NCBI GenBank assembly: GCA_009663005.1
Contig: CM018895.1
Coordinates: 12,210,007 to 12,220,006, forward strand
DNA length: 10,000 nucleotides
Source: Actinidia chinensis
Lineage: Eukaryota > Streptophyta > Magnoliopsida > Ericales > Actinidiaceae
Reading direction: 5' to 3'
How positions within the stretch are numbered: the stretch's first letter is position 1; each line of letters begins with the position of its first letter. The position numbers and the translations under genes were made by a program. The notes under the pieces are model-generated. The model did no database searches. It was not told the origin of the DNA and saw nothing but the letters and a program-made list of their open reading frames with translations. Shown here in pieces: positions 1-8,041 of this stretch.

Positions 1-690
1 GGAGTCCTCATAGAGAACGATCGGATAGGCAACGAAACAAATCCATACCTCGCAAAAGTTTCGAGACTTGGACGCACGGCTCGAACGCCCCATCAACACT
101 GGAACAAGGGCCCGCAGTACGGTGGACACACTAATTAAACAGATAGAACCAAACACCGTTCACAGAGAGAATATTTGAGGGCTCGAATTTCATCAAAGTT
201 TCAAGCTCCCCCGCCCATCTCGGTATTTATGCATAAAAATAGATCAATGGACCATCTGGACTCGTACAAGAAGCCTAATGTGTGCTCCAGGTTTGCTCGG
301 ATGAGAAAAAAAATTATGTGGTCAAGCGTTCTCTCCACCTGTTGAAAGTCCCTCCAGGTCATAGGTTTCGAAAACTGTCGTCCAAAAGGAACCATTGATT
401 CTTTTGGCGATCTCAGTCGACTCTTCGTCGCCATTTTCATGAGCGCGAAATCGCCAAAAGAATCTTCTCACTCTTTTCATCATTCAATCAAAAAGGAAAC
501 TAAGAGCTTGAAAAGATTTCGTGAAACTATTCAACCAAGGCTATTTTGAAGTTTGAGGATCCCAGTGACCAAGTAATAATCATGGCAATGATGGAAGTAC
601 ATAATTGCCCGACCGTCATTAAAGGGGTTCCTGAGGAAATATGTCGCTAATTCGCCCACCCGCCCAAACTTCCCCAGAAAGAAGGTACGG
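1..690 (+). pseudogene. gag: gag capsid fragment, 5' end missing, frameshifted
   Basis: The Gag polyprotein forms the cytoplasmic virus-like particle that packages the element RNA. A recognisable retrotrans_gag-type region runs through several frames: STVDTLIKQ (about 114-141), a PFTE-like segment at 156-167, SKFQAP and DHLDSYK around 193-272, then TIDSFGDLSRLFVA at about 391-435, and DPSDQVIIMAMME at about 559-597. These blocks are the usual conserved core of plant gypsy Gag. They are separated by single-base insertions, for example two within about 520-540 around the FNQA segment. The expected C-terminal CCHC zinc knuckle is not found: 600-848 holds no CX2C pattern on this strand. The 700-848 stretch reads as linker leading into protease. 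No start codon can be assigned because the N terminus lies outside the window. Confidence 0.82.
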
Positions 691-848
691 GTGACACAAC
701 CAACTGCGGGCGATATACAACAATCCACGGAGGTTGCGATCGGTTGGTTATTTGACTTCATCCAGAAAAAGCATGCCAGAAGTGCCCATAGACCGGCCGA
801 CGAGGAAGTCTATACAACCTCTCGTCATTCGTTGCTGACCAAACACCC

Positions 849-1300
849 ATCACCTTCGACAATGATGATTTGAGAGGCGTGTGTCACTACCCCCGCCGAT
901 TCCCTGGTGGGTTTCTTCGGCCTTCATCGCCAATTTCACGTCCAGAGATCTTGATCGACAACGGGAGCTCAGTGGATAGCTTGTTCATCTCCGCGTTCGA
1001 AAAATGCAAATTGGGCTGGACAAGTTCATCCATTTTTTCCATCCCCCCCTGATCGGATTTGGAGGAAATACGACGCCCCCTTGGGGATGGATCAACTTAC
1101 CAATAACCCTGGGAACCGAACCACACCATACCACCGTATGGCAGGATTTTATGTGTAGATTGCCCCTCGCCTATACGCCATCTCCTGGGGCGACCTACGC
1201 TGGAGTAATCAAGGCGATCACTTCTACCTACCCCCTGAAGATAAATTCCCCCACCTTGACTGGGATAGGCGAAATCAAGGGCGATCAGAATGGCTAGCAT
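849..1300 (+). pseudogene. pol: retropepsin-like aspartic protease domain of pol
   Basis: This domain cleaves the Gag-Pol polyprotein and acts as a homodimer with one catalytic aspartate from each subunit. The block opens with ITFDNDDLRG (849-878). The catalytic motif LIDNGSSVD lies at 951-977, with the aspartate codon at 957-959. IGFGGNTT and [20 protein letters not shown] follow at about 1054-1143 in another frame. The second protease signature (ILGRP-like, in the flap-distal strand) is at about 1177-1195 but is split by a two-base insertion. ITSTYPLK and the GIGEIKGDQ segment close the domain at about 1225-1290. At least three frame changes separate these blocks, so no continuous product is possible as written. 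The 1300-1490 stretch is a low-conservation linker to reverse transcriptase. The DNGSS active site is unaltered. Confidence 0.86.
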
Positions 1301-1489
1301 GCTTTTAATCTCAGCCATGAAGGTTGGACTCCGTCAGTCCGCCCAAAGCAATCCACAGACGGGGGCGGGCGATGACACGGGATATTGAAGAATGAGTAGA
1401 CCAACATGCTTATCCTGAGAACCCCCAGAGAAAACCGAGAATTACCAAACCTCTCGAAGAATTCGTCCCAATCTCCTTCACCCAAACTA

Positions 1490-2470
1490 CCAGATCGTCA
1501 AGTCATGATCGAAACAGAGCTCACCGTGAATTGCGGTCGCTTAATAGATTTCTTGAAAAAGAATCTGACGTTTTCTCCTGGTCGCAAGGCGAGTCCCTGG
1601 CGATCGACACCCCAATGTCGCCTGCATAAGCTGTTCACCAAGCCTGATACTCCCCAGTCCGTAGAAAACGGAGGAAGTTCGCCCCTGAAATCCTGAAGTC
1701 ATTGAAGACAAATAACAAACTCATCATCCAAAGCTATTTGTCCGAGACGCCCACTATCCGTATTGTCTCGCCAATGTCGTAGTGGAGGGTGTGCGTAGAC
1801 TTCCACCGACCTCAACAAGGCTTTTTGCCCGAAAGAACAGTTTTTTCTTTGCCTAAATCGATCTGGAGTCGCCGCACCCCTCCAATCATTATCTCTTGAC
1901 TTTTTATGGATGCCTTCTTCGGGTTTATCACAGATTCAAAAGTATCCTCCTGACGTTGAGAAAACTTCTTTATCACGGAACAGGGTGCTTATATTCTACA
2001 AAGTTCCCCTTCCATTCCGTTTGGGGTTAAAGAATGCCGGGCAACGTATCCGATACGGTCCAACAAGATGTTCAATGCATAAATGGAAAGACTATGGAAG
2101 TTTCATAGATGATATCTGGTTAAGAGTCTCCAGCACACAATCACATCGCCCCACCTAGAAGCATTCGCATAACTGCGGCGACACAGACTGATGTTGAATA
2201 TCCCTCTAAAATGCTCTTTGGAGTGTCTTTCTTCTTAAAAGTTTTTGGTGATTCCTGGTCACCAAGCGGGAATTGGAGGTGAACCCGGACACACCAAGCC
2301 CTAATCGCAATGAGATCCGCCAAGGAATATCTGAGAAGTACAAGCAACTCTGACCGAGCGAGTAGCCGCCCTGAACAGATTCGTCTCCCAAATCTGCGGA
2401 CAAGTGCCTCCCGGTCTTCAAAATCCTGAGAAAGAGCCAGACCTTTCAATGGAGTGAGGATCCTGAAAGA
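1490..2470 (+). pseudogene. pol: reverse transcriptase domain of pol
   Basis: RNA-dependent DNA polymerase that copies the genomic RNA inside the particle. From N to C: LIDFLKKNL (about 1540-1566) and HKLFTKPD (about 1624-1647); LANVVV then CVDF around 1767-1803; palm motif A, a MDA-type segment with the aspartate codon at 1909-1911; PPDVEKTS at about 1946-1970; a GLKNAG segment near 2023-2040; and the catalytic FIDD at 2102-2113, where Y/FxDD is the hallmark of the active site. A fixed-order tail with VTKREI, AAL/NRF-like and FKILRK-like pieces runs to about 2440. About eight codons that normally carry a PKKGGKW-like segment are absent near 1783. There are many one-base indels and several stops in any single frame. 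Domain identity is secure; function as written is excluded. Confidence 0.9.
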
Positions 2471-2539
2471 TGGCGTTCCGCCGACAACTGAAGAGTATTC
2501 GGGTCCCCCGCCTTTATCTCTCAGGTCCCCCCCGCCCGA

Positions 2540-2880
2540 CGCAGATCTCTACGTGTATTTATCTGCCTCCGCCCACCGCATCAGAGTGCAGTACTAGTCC
2601 GAGAAGAGGTAAAATCCCAAAACCAATATTACTTTGTAAAAGTTTAATTGGTGGGGCAGAGGCCAGATATCGAGGATTGAAAAGATCGCCTTTCTCTTAA
2701 TTATCGCCGCCAGAAACTTCGTCATTAAACTTCTCTAGGCAGGCCCATTCCATCAGTGTTAACAGATCACCACTAAGAAGCAGATTCTCCAACGACCGGA
2801 CAGTCGAGTAGAACTCCTTTAAATGGTCCCATTAGAGCCTAAGTGAGTTCCACATGATACAAGCCGAGAATAGCGCATAA
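2540..2880 (+). pseudogene. pol: gypsy-type RNase H domain of pol (first RNase H)
   Basis: This is the RNase H directly attached to reverse transcriptase, which degrades the RNA strand of the RNA/DNA hybrid. The domain starts with DLYVYLSAS at about 2544-2570. It then shows a KSL..EARY..IEK-type segment (about 2636-2680), an AARN/K segment at about 2710-2722, and a TD(H)..LKQILQRPD segment at about 2762-2800. A WS.ELSEF-like piece and an ADF-like exit follow to about 2900. Several residues around the usual first catalytic aspartate are not readable in the expected SD(H)AVS form because of indels. In Tat elements this copy is often thought to be degenerate and to act as a tether, but that is family knowledge and not shown here. 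Confidence 0.75.
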
Positions 2881-2899
2881 AAGCCCAGCCCTGGCTGAT

Positions 2900-3400
2900 T
2901 CATTGTGGAATTCACACATGAAACTCAACCAGAAATAGCCCTAAAGCGGAAGTATTCCCAGAACGGACTCCGGAAAAGGATCCCCCGCCCGCTGGACATT
3001 ATACTGGATGCTCTTTCTAACCAACACGGTTGTGGTGGGGGACTCGTTCTAACAGACTCCATCAGGCGACAAATGGAATAAAACGCCATAAAGAGAATAG
3101 GATTTAAAGCCACTAATAAGAAGTCGAGTAGGAAGCACTCCTCGCCGGTTAAAAGGTAGCAGTGGAGTTGGGGGCACAATCCTTGAAATCTTAGTGATTC
3201 AACAACTAGTGGTAAACCAAGTTCAAGGGGACTCCCCCTCGCCACGGGACACGAGAATGATAGCTTTATTAGGGCCGAGGTAAAGGCCGTATCCACAAAG
3301 ATTAAGTTTCTTCAAAATCTCCGTCAAAATTCCCCGAGAAGATAATAAAAAGGGCGGACGCTTAGCTAATTTGGCATCAACTTTTGAGTTTATTTCAGAC
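2900..3400 (+). pseudogene. pol: second, archaeal-like RNase H domain (aRNH)
   Basis: An additional RNase H lies between the gypsy RNase H and integrase, which is characteristic of the Tat lineage. After a linker containing FTHET (about 2914-2930), the first catalytic aspartate sits in a DGSSNQHG-like motif (aspartate codon at 3007-3009), followed by CGGGLVLTDS (3031-3060). GFKATN is at about 3100-3117, and the NNEAEYEALL helix is frame-broken at about 3116-3150. SDSQ/LVVNQVQG lies at about 3193-3228, with the aspartate at 3196-3198. The last aspartate, in a KKADALANLAS-like motif, is at 3357-3359 with one base missing just after it. All four catalytic acidic positions of RNase H can be traced. 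The frame is interrupted at least five times. Confidence 0.8.
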
Positions 3401-3402
3401 AG

Positions 3403-4775
3403 GTGCGTGCCTCTGGAATTTTTAGCCAGCTCCAAGCATTGGAATCACCAATCAGGTCCTCCAAGCGAAAAGAAATCGACGTGGACGGACCGAAATTTTT
3501 GCCTATCTCCAGGATGGTATCTTCCAAAGAAAACTTCCAACTCGCCATCTTCCAGTACAGATCTGCATATTTTGCATATTCAACGGGAAAATTATACAAA
3601 AGGTCTTTCTCCCTTTTCTCGGGACCCCGCCCCCCTCTTAAAATGTGCCCTCCGACAGAGAGCAGAGTAAACGTCCTAAAAGCAATACATGAAGGCATCT
3701 TCCGGGAACCACTCCGGAGCAGGTCGTTAGCAAGGAAGACAATTCACCAAGGTAATTTTGGCGACCATGGCACGGATGCGGCTGCGTATGTAAAGAGATG
3801 CGACAAATGTTAGATTTGCTCCCGTCAGCCATCTCCCCACACTGAGATGGTAACCGTATGTCAAGCCCCTTTGGCATCCTCACCAATTTTTCCTCTCCCT
3901 CCTTTGTTTCCCTACCACAGCTTCCCTTGCCAAGAAAAGTTTTGGACTCGTCGCCATAGACTATTTTCAAAACCAAATGGATATAAGCTCAAGCCTCTGC
4001 CAAATTACTGAGAAAAAATACCAAATGACCCGAGATTTCATATGAAACATCTTGTATGTAGATCGGAATCAATCCTGAAGGTTATCATCTCGGACACCGC
4101 GAGGCAGTTCGATAATGACAAGGTTCGGGTTAGATTTCTGCTCGGATCTCGCCAGCCTCCCATCATTTTTCTTCGCCCGGATCATCCTAGGCTAACGTAC
4201 AAGTTGAAGTAACTAATCGTCCCATCCTCAGGAATTTGAAGGCGAGGTTAGAAAGATCAAAAGCGAATGGGCGGAAGACTTACCAAGCATACTCCCTTTG
4301 GGCTTATCATACTACTAGTCGGATTCCTACAAGTGAAACTCCAACTCCATGGTCTTCGGACTGAATCATTCATATCAACCAGTGGAAATAGGTATGCCAG
4401 CTTCAAGAACGTTAAAAACTTTCGACAAAATGGCAACGAGGGCGAGTCAGGCTCAACTTCCTTGATCTTCTCTGATGAAAAAAGGGAGAGAGCAAATTAC
4501 GCCCAAGCTTCTTACAAAAGGTCGGATTGCCAAATTACTACAACAAAAGAGTAAAGCACCGTTCGTTCCTCCCTGCGCCCTGGTCTTGCGAAGGTAACCC
4601 TATCCACAAGAGAATCTTGAGCGCAGGGAAGCTCGGGGTCGGTCCAACTGGGAAAGGCCCTTACAAGTTATCAAAGTTTCTAGAGGCCAGGGACTTGTTG
4701 GCTGGAGGATCTAAACGGAAAAGCAACTTTCCACATCCCTGGAACGCCGAGCATTTGAAGAAATATTATCAGTAG
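3403..4775 (+). pseudogene. pol: integrase domain of pol, C-terminal end of the polyprotein
   Basis: Integrase inserts the DNA copy into chromosomes. An open run at 3403-3813 (about 136 codons) covers the junction and the zinc-binding finger. The two histidines are at 3688-3690 and 3710-3712 and the CDKC pair at 3799-3810, giving HHCC. The catalytic core shows AIDYF near 3954-3966. The second catalytic aspartate is in ISD.ARQFDN (codon 4093-4095) and the glutamate in an NGQVEVTNR-like segment (codon 4206-4208). Their spacing matches D(35)E allowing for small indels. The first catalytic aspartate (usual GIDLVGPL motif, around 3868-3890) is not readable. DEKRERA (about 4473-4493), NYYNKRVKHRSF (about 4529-4565), a GPT.KGPYK segment and WNAEHLKKYYQ with stop TAG (4773-4775) form the C-terminal part. 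No chromodomain follows. Multiple frameshifts. Confidence 0.9.
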
Positions 4776-5266
4776 AATGGTGAGCCAATGATTCGTGTTT
4801 GAATTTTTATATTATAATTGGAAATTTTTATGATTCGCCTATGGTTCGCCTCGCCAGTTATGAAAAGGATTGATGTCGCAAAATTAAGATCGCCGTTTCA
4901 TTAAAAAGATAAAGGCGTCTGGATCATCGTTATTTATGTCGGCCAAATCAGGATACGCTCATTCGTGCTAACGATAAAGCGCCCTGATCGCCATAACAAA
5001 TGTACGCCAAAATCGGATTCCGCCACTTCTTCCGGTAACAATGTTGCATTTGATCGCGCCCTATCTTCCACTAAGCCTGGACGTATCGCCTCACAAGCCG
5101 TTCACCCTAGCGGATGAGAGAATTGAATTTAACTACTGTACAAAAATAAATAGAACTTATATAAACCCGCCAAAATAATACTTCAGTTGATTGATTTCAA
5201 TTCATACTAAGAACTGGATTACATTTGTTTGAGCCTCGCCTAAGCCGATGGCCAAAAAAAAAAAAT
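4776..5266. other. non-coding spacer between convergent pol and antisense frame, CGCC-rich
   Basis: No coding block is recognisable here on either strand. The first 60 bases are AT-rich. From 4836 to 5090 the tetramer CGCC occurs ten times on the + strand (for example 4836, 4847, 4852, 4891, 4980, 4989, 5005, 5021, 5057, 5087), mostly preceded by T or AT, while GGCG is rare. Being between two stop codons that face each other, the stretch would hold the 3' ends of both transcripts. An A12 run lies just before the antisense stop, at about 5254-5265. Confidence 0.6.
5158..5165 (+). promoter_or_regulatory. possible TATA box in the spacer
   Basis: TATATAAA is an exact plant TATA consensus on the + strand, in an AT-rich patch. 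Nothing recognisable is encoded downstream on the same strand, so it may be fortuitous. It could alternatively be a remnant of an LTR promoter, but no matching LTR was found. Confidence 0.2.
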
Positions 5267-7624
5267 TTATACATCAGGAGTCAACTTCTTGCCACAGGAT
5301 CTGTCTCCTTTTTTCATAATCGCCTCCTTCTCCTCGGCAAACTTGGGGTCCATCGCCATATTCGCCACGTCCGACACCAAGGTTGGGGAATTGATGGAAA
5401 GCTGCCTCTTGCAGAACTCAAATCCCTCACTGAGTATGTTGTATCAGAAATCTGTAATCGCCCCGCCTTGAATTCCCCGAGGCTTTGAAGGTCCTCGATG
5501 GCTATCTCTTGGGCCCTTCTCTAGTTTTATATTTGTGAGGTTTTCCTTTCCCGCCACGATTGCCTTCAATCATCCACCTCGTGCAAGCTTTGATCCAAAG
5601 CTCCTGCTAAGCTCGACCACCGATTTTTCCTCCGCCTAAACAAGCTCGCTTTTGAGCTTTAAAACCAATTCACGTTCGGCGGAATCTATACGCAAGCCAT
5701 ATGGAAGTTTATGTCGTGGAGATGCTTCCGGGCTACGGAGGGCAATAGAAAGGCGAACAACACCACCTCCAAAATCACATCTCAGTATTTGTCAAAAGGA
5801 AACAACGCCAAGATTTTCTTTCACAAATTAACCTGACCCAAGGTATGTGAAAGATTTGGCGACCAATTCATTCTCGGATAATTGATCAACTTTTTTCTTT
5901 CCCTTGTCGGAAGCCGGAATCCACCCCAAGTGAGCAACCTCCGAGCCACAAGAAGCATCCGACATCATAGATTCCGGATCCTATATATCACCACCAGGTT
6001 AAGAGGTCCCCCCTCCTCACCCACAACCACCTCACCCGCCCTCCTTGCATTGATCGCCCCTCGGGTGGATTTGATCTTTTGGGGCGGGGCGGCGGGGGCG
6101 GCGCGGCTCCTTTCCCTTCGAAGATCGGGCTCGCCTTTTTCGATTACGTGTGCCTTCCCCGCGTAACGTTTTTTTCCCAAATAATGACTCCTTTGGTGGA
6201 GGCTTGGCTGTCGTTCGCCTTCATAGCCTTCTCGGCCTTGGCCTTCCTCCTGTTTTTTCACACCCAAGGCGGGGGCACCAACTCGAGCCGACATCGCGCC
6301 CTGGAATATTCAGATAAGGAAGAAAACAGTAAATAACGGTTTCATCACAAGAATCTACCATAAGATCTGACTCGGGGGGCAAGGCTCGGAATCCCGCAAT
6401 GAATCCCGACCCTGAACCGCATTGAGCCCCGGACTTCCCAGATAGGAGAATTCATAAACGGTCCTTACCTTCCCCCGAGCCACCTTATAATGGTTTTAAT
6501 CAGGGATACCAAAGGCAGGGATCCCCCCCTCCTAATCTCGCCCCCTCCGATATCCCGCTAAAATTACTCCCAAGTATTCAAACGCAAAACCCAATCACCG
6601 AATCTTCGCTAGTACCGAACTCTACTCCTCAATCATCCAGGTCTGTTGTCTCCGCCACTGGAAAAAGCGCCGTGCAACCGACTGCAAATGTTTCTTTTCT
6701 TGAAGGTTCGTCGAACCCAAAACTCTTCGAAACCTCGAAGTAGCCTCCGGGCTCTATCTTTCCCAAAGATCGTCTCCCGTCCTCTTGGGTCGTCAACACT
6801 CAGACAGAGCCGCGCAAACTTGTTGCAAAGCTTTTAATCCCTGAAAATCGCATGTCAGGCGACGATAATGGCTCACAATTCCTACACAAATAGGAACTAA
6901 CCTGGCGTTCCCCAAGTGCTGGGACTCGTGGAGTACTATCGCCCCGCCGGCAGCCATGTGGCCCGCCCCGAGTGGAACTCCCACTCTGTCCCCCCCGAGG
7001 CAAAAAGAACCTCGTCTCCATCCCTTTAACGTTGCTCGGAGATCCTCGGAGCAAGTTCCTTCTCCTAGGGCCCCTCGCCTGAAGTAAGTCCACCCCCCGA
7101 ATCAGTTTTAAGGGACTGAGGGAGTAAAAGCACCGTCTAATTCGTCACAGGACATGTACGTTTGAAGTGATGTCCGAGATCACCAGCGAACCATGACTTG
7201 ATCGTATGCGTTGGGAGATACTGTGCAGGGCAAATCTTTGTAATGAATCAAATCAAAATTTCCTTATGGTCGGATGAATGGGAAGCCTTAACTCGGTCAG
7301 ACAAGGCGGCTTGTACAAACGCTAACCGACCTCCCCTGGTTTCCTTTTCTTTCTTGATACAATTATTTCGCCATCCCCAGGAATCCGAAGTCGTCCCCTG
7401 GGGGAAAGAATATGGTAGCTCTCGAGACTGTCCAGTTCAGCTGGACATGACGTTACTCTCCTTATGAGACTCGAATATCCATCTTTGGGGAATTTGTTTG
7501 TATTGGTGGAAAACGAGGGGAGACTGGTTTCTTTCGTCGATATAAGACTTTCTTCCCTAGATGATCGGATATCCAAGAAGGCAGGGATGCTCAGATTTTC
7601 GTTCCGGGGTGTCTTTGGAGACAT
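5267..7624 (-). pseudogene. antisense accessory ORF with plant 'putative gypsy-type transposon' domain
   Basis: An accessory frame of Tat-type elements, read opposite to pol; its biochemical role is unknown. A possible start is the ATG at 7622-7624 (MSPKTPRNENLS), and the stop TAA is at 5267-5269. That gives about 785 codons if continuous, within the usual size of these proteins. In reading order: GRLRIPGDGEIIV (about 7359-7400); an LRLPIHPTIR segment (about 7265-7295) and SPNAY (about 7203-7220), the core pattern of Pfam Transposase_28; SNVKG..TRFF then a WEF-like piece (about 7038-6970). A poorly conserved linker covers about 6850-5960. A charged helical stretch with AERELVLKLKSEL and AEEKSVVELS (about 5690-5600), likely coiled coil, follows. 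A C-terminal block has FCKRQL at 5399-5416 and VANMAMDPKFAEEKEA just after it. The blocks lie in different frames, so the gene is broken or the sequence is in error. It is the first of two tandem antisense frames. Confidence 0.72.
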
Positions 7625-8000
7625 AAACGGGACAGTCGCCTGTTTACGGCGAGATGCAGTTCAAACGGAGCAGCACTTTCGAACAAGCAACGAAATTTGC
7701 AATGAAGAGGTACTTAACCGTAAAACCCCCTTTAATACATACATGGGCGGGCTGTGATCGTCGGGCCCAACTGCCTAGTCACGCGAGACGTTCCAATTTC
7801 TAAGATGTAAAAACCGCCGTTCCCCCTCCCCCCTTTAGACCATTTTCCCCTCCCTCCCCCTTCCTTTCCCCGCCACTCAACCCATTCTTCATCTGCATTT
7901 AAGTTTCCCGTCACTTGCTTCTTTGGGTGAGTCCCGCTGTGATTGACGCTCCACCTGGCCAGACCATCATTGCGCAACACGTTCAGCATTTAGTCAGGCA
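7625..8000 (-). promoter_or_regulatory. upstream leader/promoter region of the first antisense frame, with purine-rich tract
   Basis: This lies just upstream of the antisense start. On the - strand 7820-7873 is almost pure purine, with runs of three to six G separated by A. The remainder (about 7900-7990) contains GGCCAGGTGG and short sequences typical of retroelement regulatory DNA. I find no clear TATA box on the - strand here. Assignment as a leader rests mainly on position and base bias. The 7745-7989 stretch is open on the - strand but has no recognisable protein pattern and seems to be a by-product of the G/A bias. Confidence 0.4.
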
Positions 8001-8041
8001 AACAGCTGTGATTCTCCTGTGATTAGAAACCATCTATGATT
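7937..8041 (+). repeat. short direct repeats CTGTGATT
   Basis: The octamer CTGTGATT occurs at 7937-7944, 8006-8013 and 8017-8024, and a one-mismatch copy CTATGATT at 8034-8041. The last three are close together. They could be transcription-factor sites in a retroelement regulatory region, or chance; there is no direct evidence of function. Confidence 0.45.

Larger units (their letters stand above)
1..7990 (+). mobile_element. Ty3/gypsy LTR retrotransposon body, Tat lineage, frame-broken, LTRs not identified
   Basis: Gag, protease, reverse transcriptase, RNase H and integrase motifs occur in that order on one strand, with integrase after RNase H, which defines Ty3/gypsy. Two RNase H domains in a row (the second with SDSQLVV and an ADALA tail) and an accessory antisense frame after pol point to the plant Tat lineage. 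The integrase tail ends in the motif WNAEHLKKYYQ followed by a stop and lacks a chromodomain, which argues against chromoviruses. The left end lies outside the window because gag is already under way at base 1. I see no primer-binding site, no polypurine tract followed by TG, and no paired terminal repeat, so the right limit is a guess at the upstream edge of the antisense gene. Lineage placement is from remembered family patterns, not a tree. Confidence 0.85.

Noticed and set aside
201..440. Open - strand run of about 79 codons
   Set aside because: It is the complement of the gag capsid core, whose conserved motifs read clearly on the + strand.
2141..2449. Open - strand run of about 102 codons
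   Set aside because: Lies opposite the reverse transcriptase tail; its translation shows no family pattern while the + strand does.
2925..3296. Open - strand run of about 123 codons with hydrophobic stretches
   Set aside because: Opposite the second RNase H domain, whose catalytic motifs are on the + strand; a by-product of composition.
3390..3976. Two overlapping open - strand runs of about 102 and 112 codons
   Set aside because: Both are opposite the integrase N-terminal and early core region, which has a clear HHCC finger on the + strand.
4862..5275. Possible 3' LTR (GAAAAGGA purine run followed by TTGATG, TATA box, ending near CATCA)
   Set aside because: The purine run is short, no second copy is present in the window and the end overlaps the stop of the antisense frame.
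6081..6106. G-rich + strand stretch as a quadruplex
   Set aside because: Only three runs of four or more G are close enough; the fourth is GG, so it falls short of the usual rule.
5882..6336. Plus-strand open runs with glycine- or proline-rich translation
   Set aside because: Caused by the GC-rich stretch near 6081-6106; no domain, and the surrounding gene reads on the - strand.
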